From JBFLVU01 sp037444825 (GTDB lineage: Bacteria > Acidobacteriota > UBA4820 > DSQY01), in contig JBBILR010000013.1 in NCBI GenBank assembly GCA_037444825.1, positions 6,460-70,459 of the forward strand: 64,000 bases of DNA, read 5' to 3'. Each line of letters opens with the position of its first letter. The stretch's first letter is position 1. Shown here one piece after another: positions 26,491 to 35,037 of this stretch. The notes under the pieces are model-generated. The model saw only the letters and a list, made by a program, of their open reading frames with translations. It ran no database searches and was not told the DNA's origin. Position numbers and translations under genes: made by a program.

Positions 26491-28038
26491 GTGCACCGAT
26501 CGCAAGGTCCGAGCGGGGCGGGAAACCCGAAACCTCCCGCAGAGGGGGGCCGGGGAAATCGGATCCTGGTCCTCGACGGGGACCCGAACCAGGCCGAGAC
26601 GCTGAGGCGATGGCTGGCGGAGGAGGAACCAGGTTGCGTGGCGGCCTCCCTGCCCGCCCACGCCGAGCGGGAAGCCGCCGAGGCCCCCCCCGACGCCGTC
26701 CTGGTGGGCGGGGGCTTCACCGAGGCGGGATGGGCGTCTTTCTTCGAGCGATTGAAGCGCCTTCAGGCCGAGTTGCGCGTCCCGATCCTCCACCTGGCCC
26801 GGGAGGGGCGGGAGGCGTCCCATCTGCCCGCCGCGGCCCGTCCCGACGACGTGCTCGTCGGGCCCTGGAGCCGTGCCCAGATCACGGCCCGCCTCCGCTC
26901 CCTCCTGCAGACCAAGGCTCTTTCCGACCGGCTTCGGCTGGCCTACTTCCACTTGGACGAACTGGGGGAGTTCACCGAGCGGTACGCCGAGGAGATCGTC
27001 GCCGACTGGAGGCCGGAGGACCTGGCTTTCCGAATGGCCTCGGTCCTCCTGAGCCCCCGGGACGGATCGCCGCCGCGGCCGACCTTCATCTGGGGGTCGG
27101 CGCTCATCCGGGGGGTCCGCCACGGCATCGCCTGCGTTCGGCAGGGGGAACGGTGGGACATGCGGACCACCCGGACGGAGGCGGGGGAGGTGGAACGGCT
27201 CCTGAAACCCTTCGAGGCCGGCGACGGGGCCTACCTCTCCAACGGCGCGCTGCCCGGAAGGCTCCGGGCCCTCCTGGGGGTGGAGGCGGAGCTCCCCCTG
27301 CCCAACTTCGCGGCGGTGTTCCGCCAGGGGGAGGCCCTCCTGGCCGCGGGGTACCCCTGGGAGGTGACGGTCCACGACCTCCCCCTCCTGCGGGCTTCCC
27401 TGCGCCAGTGGGCGGTCTTCAAACGGATCTGGCGGGAGACGCGGCGGACGGAGGAGGCCAACTTCCAGGCCATGGAGGCCCTCGCCCTGGCGGCGGAGCT
27501 CCACGACCCCGCCGCCGCCGGCCACGTCCGCCGGCTGAGGGCCTACACGCAGAGGGTGGCCGAGCTCCTGGGGCAGCCCCCCCGCTTCCTGCGGTGGGTC
27601 GGCCAGTGCGCCCAGCTCCACGACGTGGGGAAGATCTCCCTCCCGGCGGAACTCCTCCAGAAGCCCCGGACCCTTTCCGAGGAGGAGTGGACGGTGGTGC
27701 GCAGCCACACGGTCCTGGGCCAGCGGCTCCTCTCCAGCGCGCCGCAGCTGGCCATGGCGGCGCGCATCGCCCGGCACCACCACGAGAACTACGACGGGTC
27801 GGGGTACCCCGACGGCCTGAGGGGGGAGGAGATCCCCCTGGAAGCCCGCATCGTCAAGGTGGCCGACGTCTATGACGCCTTGAGGACCGCCCGGCCGTAC
27901 AAGAGGGCCTACACCCACGAGGAGGCCCTCCGGGTCCTCCAGGAGGGGGACGGGCGGGTGGAGCCGTCCCACTTCGACCCCCGCGTGCTGGAGGCTTTCC
28001 TCGAAAGCCACGGGGAGATGGCCCGGATCTTCGACTGA
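26491..28038 (+). CDS. HD-GYP domain protein with degenerate receiver
   Basis: A 515-residue cytosolic signalling protein; HD-GYP domains hydrolyse cyclic di-GMP. Residues about 24-130 look like a response-regulator receiver (ILVLDGDPNQAETLRRWL), but the expected phosphoacceptor Asp is replaced in DAVLVGGGF, and the usual Lys is missing near VGPW. A middle region (about 135-330) looks like a GAF-type sensor. The C-terminal HD-GYP domain has the metal motif HDVGK, the HHENYDGSGYP signature and DVYDAL, so it is probably active. Start GTG 26491 follows GGAGG by 7 bases. It is upstream of pilT, linking it to surface motility. Confidence 0.9.
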   Translation: MHRSQGPSGAGNPKPPAEGGRGNRILVLDGDPNQAETLRRWLAEEEPGCVAASLPAHAEREAAEAPPDAVLVGGGFTEAGWASFFERLKRLQAELRVPILHLAREGREASHLPAAARPDDVLVGPWSRAQITARLRSLLQTKALSDRLRLAYFHLDELGEFTERYAEEIVADWRPEDLAFRMASVLLSPRDGSPPRPTFIWGSALIRGVRHGIACVRQGERWDMRTTRTEAGEVERLLKPFEAGDGAYLSNGALPGRLRALLGVEAELPLPNFAAVFRQGEALLAAGYPWEVTVHDLPLLRASLRQWAVFKRIWRETRRTEEANFQAMEALALAAELHDPAAAGHVRRLRAYTQRVAELLGQPPRFLRWVGQCAQLHDVGKISLPAELLQKPRTLSEEEWTVVRSHTVLGQRLLSSAPQLAMAARIARHHHENYDGSGYPDGLRGEEIPLEARIVKVADVYDALRTARPYKRAYTHEEALRVLQEGDGRVEPSHFDPRVLEAFLESHGEMARIFD

Positions 28039-28079
28039 CGTTCTCGAAACGAGGCCGGTTCCGGAAGGGACTGGCGCAG

Positions 28080-28109
28080 AAACGGCGCCCGCCCCCTTGC
28101 GCCGTTTTT
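28080..28109 (+). terminator. Rho-independent terminator after the HD-GYP gene
   Basis: AAACGGCGC and GCGCCGTTTTT form a GC-rich stem with a 10-base loop followed by a T tract. It lies between the HD-GYP stop and the pilT start, so pilT transcription probably begins anew. Confidence 0.82.
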
Positions 28110-28159
28110 CCGAAGTAAGGCATCCTGGGAAAGGCGGCCGGAGCCGCCGGGAGGTCGCC

Positions 28160-29431
28160 GTGACCGGCCAGATGGACGCCCTCTTCGAGTTCCTCCTCGC
28201 TTACTCCCCCCAGGTGAGCGACCTGAACTTCTCCGTGGGCCGGGCCCCCCAGGTGGAGGTCAACGGCCAGCTGGTGGAGGTCCCCATCAAGGGGCTGGGC
28301 AAGCTCTCCCCCTACCAGACCGAACAAATCGCCCTGCACCTCATGCGCAACGACCGGAACCTCATCCGGAAGCTTCTGAGGCAGGGCTCGGTGGACCTCT
28401 CGTACTCCATCCCGGGAAAGACCCGCTTCCGCGTCAACGTCTTTTCCCAGCGGGGGACCTACAGCATCGTCCTGAGGGTCATCCCCAGCGGCGTGCCCAC
28501 CGTCGAGGAGCTGGGCCTGCCGGAGCAGATCAACCGCATCGCCGAGGAGCGCAACGGCATCGTCCTGGTGACCGGGCCCACGGGCAACGGCAAGTCCACC
28601 ACCCTGGCGGCGGTCATCAACAAGATCAACACCGACAAGGCCTACCACATCGTCACCATCGAGGACCCCATCGAATACCTCCACCGCCACAAGCGATCCA
28701 CCATCAACCAGAGGGAGCTGGGGGCCGACGTCCCCACCTTCGCGCTGGCCCTGCGGGCGGCCCTCCGGCAGGCCCCCAAGGTGATCCTGGTGGGGGAGAT
28801 GCGGGACCAGGAAACGACGGAGATCGCCCTGGAGGCGGCGGAGACGGGCCACTTGGTCCTCTCCACCCTCCACACCATCGACGCCAGCAAGACGGTGGAC
28901 CGCATCATCGGGATCTTCCCCAAGAACGAGGAGCAGCAGATCCGTACCCGCTTCGCCCAGACCTTCAAGTGGATCGTCTCCCAGCGGCTCGTCCCCAAGG
29001 CCGACGGATCCGGGCGGGTGGCGGTCTGCGAGATCCTCCGATCCAGCGAGCGGACGAGGGAGTACATCCAGAAGGGCGAGACGGAGGGCAAGAGCCTCGT
29101 GGACGCCATGAACGACGGCTTCCTCGACGGCATGCAGACCTTCGACACGGAGCTGGAACGCCTGTGGCGGGAGGGGGTCATCACCCGGGAGACGGCTCTT
29201 TCCTACGCCACCAACGCCGCCAACCTGGCCCTCCGCATGTCGGGCATCGCCGCCACCGGATCCGAGACCAAGGCCGCCCAGCGGGAGGCGGCCCGGGGCG
29301 GGGCGGCCGTGCCCCCCGCCGCCCCCGGGTCCGGGCAGGGCGTTCCCAAGGCGGGAGCGGCGTCTCCGTCCTCCCCCGACCCCCTGGGGGGAGGCCCTTT
29401 GGACGTGGACATCAAGGACCTCATGGAGTGA
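28160..29431 (+). CDS. pilT: Type IV pilus retraction ATPase, PilT-like
   Basis: Hexameric motor that powers pilus retraction, giving twitching motility. The 423-residue protein has the N-terminal PAS-like domain (about 1-110), then the RecA-like ATPase: Walker A GPTGNGKST, the Asp-box IEDPIEYLH, Walker B VILVGEMRD and the His-box GHLVLSTLHT. The C-terminal 60 residues are a Gly/Ala/Pro-rich tail absent in E. coli and Pseudomonas PilT, ending in DIKDLME. The start is GTG 28160, with GGGAGG upstream. An AIRNLIRE-like motif was not found, so it could be a PilU-type paralogue. The next gene lies 7 bases on. Confidence 0.9.
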   Translation: MTGQMDALFEFLLAYSPQVSDLNFSVGRAPQVEVNGQLVEVPIKGLGKLSPYQTEQIALHLMRNDRNLIRKLLRQGSVDLSYSIPGKTRFRVNVFSQRGTYSIVLRVIPSGVPTVEELGLPEQINRIAEERNGIVLVTGPTGNGKSTTLAAVINKINTDKAYHIVTIEDPIEYLHRHKRSTINQRELGADVPTFALALRAALRQAPKVILVGEMRDQETTEIALEAAETGHLVLSTLHTIDASKTVDRIIGIFPKNEEQQIRTRFAQTFKWIVSQRLVPKADGSGRVAVCEILRSSERTREYIQKGETEGKSLVDAMNDGFLDGMQTFDTELERLWREGVITRETALSYATNAANLALRMSGIAATGSETKAAQREAARGGAAVPPAAPGSGQGVPKAGAASPSSPDPLGGGPLDVDIKDLME

Positions 29432-29438
29432 GACCGGA

Positions 29439-30206
29439 ATGAAGGTCGCCTGCCCCGGCTGTTCCCGAGCCTTCACCGTGGACGAGGCCAAGCTGCCCAG
29501 AGGCCCGGTGGTCCTCAAGTGCCCCGCCTGCGGGGGACGGATCCCCCTCCCGCCGCCGCCTGCCGCCGCGGTTCCCGAACCGCCGGAGCCGGCCGCGCCG
29601 GCGCCTTCACCGCCCCCCGCCGCGGAGACACCCCCTCCTCCCGCCCTTCCGGAAGCGGGCGGTCCCGCCTGGGAGCGTCTCCGGCGCGAGGTGACCCGGG
29701 AGGTCCTTCGAAGCCTGGGCCTTCACGCCGCGGCGGAGGAGGGGGAGGAAGGCGGCCTGGGGACGGAAGGGGAGAAGGAGGCGCTGGTCTGCGAGGACGA
29801 GGCCCTCTTCCAGGTGGCCATCTCCGAGATCCTCGAGCGCATGGGCTACAAGGTGGAGCTGGCCTCCACGCGCGAGGCGGCGCTCACGGCCCTTCGAACG
29901 AGCCGCTACGACCTCGTCACCGTGGACAACTGCTTTCCCGACGACCCCGAGGGGGGCTACGCCATCCTCCAGGCCATCAACGGCCTGCCTCCCGAGGTCC
30001 GGCGGCGGATGTTCGTGGCCTTCGTCTCGGTGGACCTCTCCACCATGGACACCCGGTCGGCCTTCATCCTGGGGGCGAACCTCACCGTTTCCAAGAAGGA
30101 CGTGAAGCGGCTGGACCGGATCCTCGCCGAGGGGATGCGCGCCCACGAAAAGCTCTACCGCGTCTTCCGCCAGGTGGAGGAGGAACTCCAGCGGGCCGAG
30201 GGGTGA
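29439..30206 (+). CDS. Response regulator with N-terminal zinc finger
   Basis: A 255-residue protein. The first 35 residues form a zinc knuckle of the MJ0042 type: CPGCSRAFTV and CPACGGRI. A long Pro/Ala-rich linker (about 38-75) follows. The C-terminal half is a receiver domain (about 115-240): acidic pocket in CEDE, phosphoacceptor Asp in DLVTVDNCF, and Lys in VSKKD, so phosphorylation looks possible. No DNA-binding output domain follows. It begins 7 bases after pilT and is probably cotranscribed; it may regulate the motor or surface signalling, which is inference. Confidence 0.82.
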   Translation: MKVACPGCSRAFTVDEAKLPRGPVVLKCPACGGRIPLPPPPAAAVPEPPEPAAPAPSPPPAAETPPPPALPEAGGPAWERLRREVTREVLRSLGLHAAAEEGEEGGLGTEGEKEALVCEDEALFQVAISEILERMGYKVELASTREAALTALRTSRYDLVTVDNCFPDDPEGGYAILQAINGLPPEVRRRMFVAFVSVDLSTMDTRSAFILGANLTVSKKDVKRLDRILAEGMRAHEKLYRVFRQVEEELQRAEG

Positions 30207-30251
30207 GACCGGGCCAATTCCCCGATGGCCTTTCCCTTCCAGAAAAAGACC

Positions 30252-30280
30252 TTGACGGCGGGAGGCCCCCCCGGTAAACT
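30252..30280 (+). promoter_or_regulatory. Promoter of the EF-G2 gene
   Basis: TTGACG, 17-bp spacer, TAAACT. The predicted start is near 30287, about 40 bases before the ATG at 30329. Confidence 0.72.
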
Positions 30281-30328
30281 CGAAGACCGTACTGTTCCCT
30301 TTGGCTCCGTCCCAGGACAGGAGGGGTT

Positions 30329-32419
30329 ATGAAAGTCTACGGCCCGGAGGAGATTCGCAACGTCGCGCTTCTCGGACACGGCGGCACCGGGAAGACCAGC
30401 CTCACCGCCGCCCTGCTCTTCACCGCCAAGGCGGTGACCCGCTTCGGCAAGGTGGACGAGGGCACGGCCCCCACCGACTACGAGCCGGACGAGATCGAGA
30501 AGAAGTTCTCCGTCTCCACGGGCCTGGCCTTTCTGGAGTGGGAGAAGACGAAGGTCAACCTCCTGGACACCCCCGGCTACGGCAACTTCATCGCCGACGC
30601 CCGGGGGCCCGTCCGCGTCTCCGACTCGGCCTTGGTCCTGGTGAGCGCCGTCTCCGGGGTGGAGGTCATGACCGCCAAGGCCTGGGAGTTCGCCGAGGAG
30701 TTCGGCGTTCCGAGGATCCTGGTGGTGAACAAGATGGACCGGGAAAACGCCTCCTTCGAGCGCGCCCTCTCCTCCATCCACGAAAACTTCGGCCGCCTGG
30801 CGGTGCCCGTGTTCCTTCCGCTGGGCCAGGAGAAGAACTTCGCCGGAGTGGTGGACCTGGTCCACGGAAAGGTCCACCGGTACGCCGCCGACGAGTCGGG
30901 GAAGTTCACCGAGGAGGAGGTCCCGGCCGACCTCCAGGAAGAGGTGTCCAGGCGGCGCTCCGAGCTGGTGGAGATGCTGGCCGAGCTCGACGAGAAGCTC
31001 ATGGAGAAGTACTTCGAGGCCGGAGACCTCACTCCCGACGAGCTGACGGCGGCCCTCAAGCTGGGGGTGGCCCAGGGCCGCATCTTCCCCGTCTTGTGCG
31101 TCTCCGCCCTCCGGAATATCGGAGCGGCGGACATCCTCCGCTTCCTCGTGGAGTTCGCCCCCTCCCCCGCCTCCCGTCCGGCCTTTTCGGCCCCAGCCGC
31201 CGAAGGGGCCGAGCCTGCGCCCATTCCCACCGACCCCGCCGCCCCGGCCATGGCCTACGTCTTCAAGACCATCTCCGACCCCCAGCAGGGGAGGATCTCC
31301 GTCTTCCGGATGGTGGCGGGGCGGATCGACGGCGATTCGGTCCTCGTCAACGCCGGGAGGGGCTCCCAGGAGCGCATGGCGGGCCTCTTCTTCCTGAGGG
31401 GGAAGGAGCACGTGAAGTGCGAGGAGGTGGTGGCGGGGGACATCGCCGCCGTCACCAAGCTCAAGGACACCTTCACCGGGGACACCCTCTGCGCCAAGGA
31501 GCGCGTCGTCGCCCTGCCCAAGGTCGCCTACCCCATCCCCGCCATCTCCTTCGCCGTGGAGCCCAAGAGCCGGGGGGACGAGGACAAGATCATGGCGGCC
31601 CTCCAGCGGATGACCGAGGAGGACCCCAACCTCACCGTGGGCCGTGACCCCCAGACCAAGGAGCTGCTGGTCTCCGGCTCCGGTTCCCAGCACGTGGAGG
31701 TGGTGGTGGGCCGGGTCCAGAGGCGCTACGGCGTGGAAATGACCATCCAGCAGCCCAAGGTTCCCTACAAGGAGACCATCAAGGGCAAGGCGGAGGTCCA
31801 CGCCCGGCATAAGAAGCAGACCGGCGGCCACGGCCAGTTCGCCGACATCCAGATCCGCATGGAGCCCCTTCCCCGGGGGGCCGGTTTCGAATTCAAGGAC
31901 GAGATCTTCGGCGGCGCCGTGCCCCGGAACTTCATCCCCGCCGTGGAGAAGGGGATGGTGGAGTCCCTGGAGAAGGGCGTGCTGGCGGGCTACCCCGTGG
32001 TGGACCTGAAGATCACCCTCTTCGACGGCGGCTTCCATCCGGTGGACTCCTCGGAAATGGCCTTCAAGATCGCCGCCCACATGGGGTTCAAGGAGGCCAT
32101 GGAGAAGTGCAAGCCCACCTTGCTGGAGCCGGTGATGAACGTCGAGGTGGTGGTGCCCGAGGAGTGCATGGGCGACGTCATGGGCGACCTCAACGGGCGG
32201 CGGGGGCGCATCCTCGGCATGAGCCAGAAGGGCGCCAACCAGGTGATCAAGGCCCTGGTGCCCCTGGCGGAGATGCTGACCTACGCCTCCACCCTCAAGT
32301 CCCTCACCGCCGACCGCGGGACCTTCACCATGGAGTTCGGCCAGTACGAGGAGGTCCCCGCCATGATCCAGCAGAAGATCGTGGAGGAGGCCAGGAAGGC
32401 CGCCGAGCAGGAAGGGTGA
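30329..32419 (+). CDS. Elongation factor G paralogue (EF-G2 type)
   Basis: A 696-residue translational GTPase. G1 is GHGGTGKT, G3 DTPGYGNF, G4 NKMD and G5 SAL, but the switch I region reads KFSVSTG where canonical EF-G has RGITI, typical of the EF-G2 group (first words MKVYGPEEIRNVALLGH are characteristic). Domains II to V follow, with QTGGHGQF in domain IV. EF-G2 members can lack efficient translocation or act in recycling; the function here is not known. The gene is preceded by its own promoter and followed by a terminator and rpsP. The canonical fusA must lie elsewhere. Confidence 0.9.
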   Translation: MKVYGPEEIRNVALLGHGGTGKTSLTAALLFTAKAVTRFGKVDEGTAPTDYEPDEIEKKFSVSTGLAFLEWEKTKVNLLDTPGYGNFIADARGPVRVSDSALVLVSAVSGVEVMTAKAWEFAEEFGVPRILVVNKMDRENASFERALSSIHENFGRLAVPVFLPLGQEKNFAGVVDLVHGKVHRYAADESGKFTEEEVPADLQEEVSRRRSELVEMLAELDEKLMEKYFEAGDLTPDELTAALKLGVAQGRIFPVLCVSALRNIGAADILRFLVEFAPSPASRPAFSAPAAEGAEPAPIPTDPAAPAMAYVFKTISDPQQGRISVFRMVAGRIDGDSVLVNAGRGSQERMAGLFFLRGKEHVKCEEVVAGDIAAVTKLKDTFTGDTLCAKERVVALPKVAYPIPAISFAVEPKSRGDEDKIMAALQRMTEEDPNLTVGRDPQTKELLVSGSGSQHVEVVVGRVQRRYGVEMTIQQPKVPYKETIKGKAEVHARHKKQTGGHGQFADIQIRMEPLPRGAGFEFKDEIFGGAVPRNFIPAVEKGMVESLEKGVLAGYPVVDLKITLFDGGFHPVDSSEMAFKIAAHMGFKEAMEKCKPTLLEPVMNVEVVVPEECMGDVMGDLNGRRGRILGMSQKGANQVIKALVPLAEMLTYASTLKSLTADRGTFTMEFGQYEEVPAMIQQKIVEEARKAAEQEG

Positions 32420-32440
32420 GGCGCGGGCCCGGCGACATCG

Positions 32441-32472
32441 AAGGAGGCGGCGCGCCGGCGCCGCCTCCTTTG
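32441..32472 (+). terminator. Terminator-like hairpin between EF-G2 and rpsP
   Basis: AAGGAGGCGGCG and CGCCGCCTCCTT form a 12-bp stem with a 6-base loop; only a short T run follows. It lies directly before the rpsP promoter. Confidence 0.6.
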
Positions 32473-32474
32473 GC

Positions 32475-32504
32475 TTGACAGGGAAGGGCCAAATCCAGTA
32501 CTAT
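32475..32504 (+). promoter_or_regulatory. Promoter of the rpsP operon
   Basis: TTGACA (perfect), 18-bp spacer, TACTAT. The predicted start is near 32511, 34 bases before the rpsP start. Confidence 0.78.
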
Positions 32505-32544
32505 TAATAGTTGCGCGCGGTGGCGCGCCCAAGAGGAGGTAGCC

Positions 32545-32793
32545 TTGCTGGCCATTCGCTTGAAGCGCATCGGGAGAAAGCACCGCCCCTTCTACCGGCT
32601 CGTGGTGTCGGACAGCCGGAACCGGCCGGGGGGGCAGAACGTGGACGAGGTGGGCCACTACGACCCCCTGCCGGACCCCTCCGAGGTGAAGGTGGACCTT
32701 CCGAGGGTGGAGTACTGGCTGGCCCGGGGCGCCAAACCCTCGGCCCAGGTTCAAAGGCTCATCGAGATCTCCCGGAAGAACGTCGCGGGTTGA
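32545..32793 (+). CDS. rpsP: 30S ribosomal protein S16
   Basis: Small-subunit ribosomal protein, 82 residues. The conserved start is AIRLKRIGRKHRPFYRLVVSDSR, with the C-terminal GAKPSAQV. The start codon is TTG at 32545, supported by AAGAGGAGG 7 bases upstream; no nearby ATG exists. It opens the classic rpsP-rimM-trmD-rplS block. No KH-domain gene (khpA) lies between rpsP and rimM, unlike in many bacteria. Confidence 0.97.
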   Translation: MLAIRLKRIGRKHRPFYRLVVSDSRNRPGGQNVDEVGHYDPLPDPSEVKVDLPRVEYWLARGAKPSAQVQRLIEISRKNVAG

Positions 32794-32839
32794 GGCCGCG
32801 GGGCCTCCCGCCGCGGCTCCCCGTTTCCGCTCCGCTCCC

Positions 32840-33376
32840 ATGGCCGAAATGCCCGTTTCGGTGGCCCGCCTGAGAGGTCCCCGCGGCGCGCGGGGGCAGA
32901 TGTGGGTGGAGCCGTACCGCGAGGGCCTGGAGACCCTCGCCGCCGGAGAGACCCTCTGGGCGGCCCCACCCGGCGGAAGCCTTCGGCCTTTCACGCTGCG
33001 GGAGTTCTTCGTCTACGCCAAGGGGGCCGTGCTCCACTTGGAGCAGGTCTCCACGGTGGAAGGGGCCCGGGAGATGGCGGGCTGGGAGGTGTTCCTCCCG
33101 GCGGAGCGGGTGGCGGCCGATTCCCCCGACGCCTTCTTCACCGACGAGGTGGTTGGGTTCGTGGTGGAGGACCTGCGGCGGGGCGGGATCGGCACCGTCA
33201 CCGCCGTGAGCGAGGGGCCCGCCTATTGGATCCTCCACGCGCGCGGCCCCCGCGGGGAGATGGAAATCCCCGCCGTGAAGGGGCTTCGGGTGGAGGTCCG
33301 GAAGGAGGCACGGACCATCCGGGTGGACCTCCCCGACGGCTACCCCGGTCTGGAAGAGGAGAGCGATGCGCATTGA
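32840..33376 (+). CDS. rimM: Ribosome maturation factor RimM
   Basis: Assists 30S head assembly near protein S19. The 178-residue protein has an N-terminal RimM beta-barrel domain (VARLRGPRGARGQMWVEPYR) and a C-terminal PRC-barrel (DEVVGFVVEDLRRGGIGTVTAV, IPAVKGLRVEVRKEARTIRVDLPDG). The ATG at 32840 follows GCTCCC; no strong ribosome site is seen, so it may be reached by read-through translation. It overlaps trmD by 11 bases. Confidence 0.93.
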   Translation: MAEMPVSVARLRGPRGARGQMWVEPYREGLETLAAGETLWAAPPGGSLRPFTLREFFVYAKGAVLHLEQVSTVEGAREMAGWEVFLPAERVAADSPDAFFTDEVVGFVVEDLRRGGIGTVTAVSEGPAYWILHARGPRGEMEIPAVKGLRVEVRKEARTIRVDLPDGYPGLEEESDAH

Positions 33377-34070
33377 CGTCCTCACCCTCTTCCCCGAGAT
33401 GCTGCAGGGGTTTCTCGACCACTCCATCGTGGGCCGCGCCCGGGCGTCCGGCGTGGCGGACATCCGCCTGGTGAACTTCCGCGACTTCGCCTCCGACCGC
33501 CACCGCACGGTGGACGACGCCCCCTTCGGCGGGGGGCCGGGAATGGTCCTGAAGCCCGAACCCCTCTTCGCCGCCGTGGAGGCGCTGCGGCGGGAGGAGG
33601 GTGCCGGACGCCCCCTGCTCTACCTCTCCCCCAAGGGCGAGCGCTTCACCCAGGCCGTTGCGGAGGAGCTGGCCTCCCTGCCGGCCTTCGCCCTCCTCTG
33701 TGGACGCTACGAGGGGGTGGACCAGCGGGTGGTGGACCACCTGGTGGACCGGGAGATCTCCGTGGGCGACTACGTGCTCTCCGGAGGGGAGCCGGCGGCG
33801 GCGGTGGTGGTGGACGCCGTGGTGCGCCTCCTGCCGGGGGCCCTGGGCGACGGAGCCTCCACCGAGGAGGAGTCCTTCCGCGGAGGCCTTTTGGAGTATC
33901 CTCATTACACCCGCCCCGCCCTCTTTCGCGGATGGGCGGTGCCGGAAATCCTGCTCTCGGGGAATCACGAAGCCATCCGGAGATGGCGCCTCGACCAGGC
34001 TGTGGAGTTGACGCGCAGGAAAAGGCCGGACCTCCTTTCGTGGGGAGAGCCGGCGGAGAGAAGGCCATGA
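33366..34070 (+). CDS. trmD: tRNA (guanine-N1)-methyltransferase
   Basis: Makes m1G37 in tRNAs reading CNN codons, preventing frameshifts. The 234-residue SPOUT enzyme has the opening IDVLTLFPEM, PFGGGPGM, LCGRYEGVDQRV and the knot region ISVGDYVLSGGE; the tail YPHYTRP is also family-specific. It overlaps rimM by 11 bases and rplS by 4, so translation is tightly coupled. Confidence 0.97.
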   Translation: MRIDVLTLFPEMLQGFLDHSIVGRARASGVADIRLVNFRDFASDRHRTVDDAPFGGGPGMVLKPEPLFAAVEALRREEGAGRPLLYLSPKGERFTQAVAEELASLPAFALLCGRYEGVDQRVVDHLVDREISVGDYVLSGGEPAAAVVVDAVVRLLPGALGDGASTEEESFRGGLLEYPHYTRPALFRGWAVPEILLSGNHEAIRRWRLDQAVELTRRKRPDLLSWGEPAERRP

Positions 34071-34417
34071 GCGACAAGATCCGTTCGGTGGAGCGGGAAG
34101 CCCTCCGCACCGACATCCCGGACTTCAAGGCCGGCGACACGGTGCGGGTCCACGTGAAGGTCCGGGAGGGCGAGAAGGAACGCATCCAGGTCTTCCAGGG
34201 CGTGGTGGTGGCCCGGAAGCACGGCGGCATCCGGGAGACGGTCACCGTCCGGAAGATCTCCGGCGGGGTGGGAGTGGAGCGGATCTTTCCCCTCCACAGC
34301 CCCATCCTCGACAAGATCGAGCGCGTCTCCGAGGGCAAGGTGCGCCGCGCCAAGCTCTACTACCTGAGGAACCTCAAGGGCAAAAAGGCCCGCATCGAAG
34401 AGGTGGGCAAGTCCTGA
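34067..34417 (+). CDS. rplS: 50S ribosomal protein L19
   Basis: Large-subunit ribosomal protein at the subunit interface; 116 residues. Recognisable segments are FKAGDTVRVHVKV, RIQVFQGVVVARK, ETVTVRKISGGVGVERIFP and RRAKLYYLR. The ATG overlaps the trmD stop (ATGA). The usual length and order in this block support the call. Confidence 0.97.
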   Translation: MSDKIRSVEREALRTDIPDFKAGDTVRVHVKVREGEKERIQVFQGVVVARKHGGIRETVTVRKISGGVGVERIFPLHSPILDKIERVSEGKVRRAKLYYLRNLKGKKARIEEVGKS

Positions 34418-34425
34418 GGTCCGGC

Positions 34426-35037
34426 GTGGCGGACCTGCTGGCCCTGGAGCGCGAACTCTGGGGGGCTGGCCTCCGGTCCGTGGCCGGGGTGGACGAGGCC
34501 GGACGGGGCGCCCTTTTCGGCCCCGTGGTGGCCGCCGCCGTGGTCCTCGACCCCTCTCGGGACCTCTCCCCCTACCGCGACAGCAAGACCCTCCCCGAGA
34601 AAACGCGGGAGAAGATCTTCGACCGGCTCCTCGCCGAGGGCCACCGCTTCGCCACGGGAATGGCGGAGGCCTCGGAGATCGACGGGGGCGACATCCTGAA
34701 AGCCTCGCTGAGGGCCATGTCCCGGGCCTTTGAGGCGCTGGGGCCCCCTCCGCCGGACTTCGTGCTGGTGGACGGCCCCCACCTTCCTCTGATACACTGC
34801 CCGGGACGAGCCGTCGTACACGGGGACGCCCGATCGGCCACCGTCGCCGCGGCATCCATCGTGGCCAAGGTCACCCGGGACCGGCTTGTGAGAGAATATG
34901 ACCGCCTCTACCCGGGGTACGGGCTGGGGCGGCACAAGGGGTACGCCACGCGGGAGCACCTCGAGGCGCTCCGCAGGCTGGGGCCCACGCCGTTGCACCG
35001 AAGGACCTTCCGGGGCGTGGGTGGGGAGACGGGCTGA
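34426..35037 (+). CDS. rnhB: Ribonuclease HII
   Basis: Removes RNA from RNA-DNA hybrids and single ribonucleotides from DNA. The 203-residue enzyme starts with GVDEAGRGALFGPVVAAAVV, carrying the first Asp-Glu pair; the remaining acidic residues are in LVDGPH and later AASIVAKVTRDRLV. Start GTG 34426, 8 bases past the rplS stop. Its last base overlaps the start of the large TPR gene. rplS-rnhB adjacency is common. Confidence 0.95.
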   Translation: MADLLALERELWGAGLRSVAGVDEAGRGALFGPVVAAAVVLDPSRDLSPYRDSKTLPEKTREKIFDRLLAEGHRFATGMAEASEIDGGDILKASLRAMSRAFEALGPPPPDFVLVDGPHLPLIHCPGRAVVHGDARSATVAAASIVAKVTRDRLVREYDRLYPGYGLGRHKGYATREHLEALRRLGPTPLHRRTFRGVGGETG

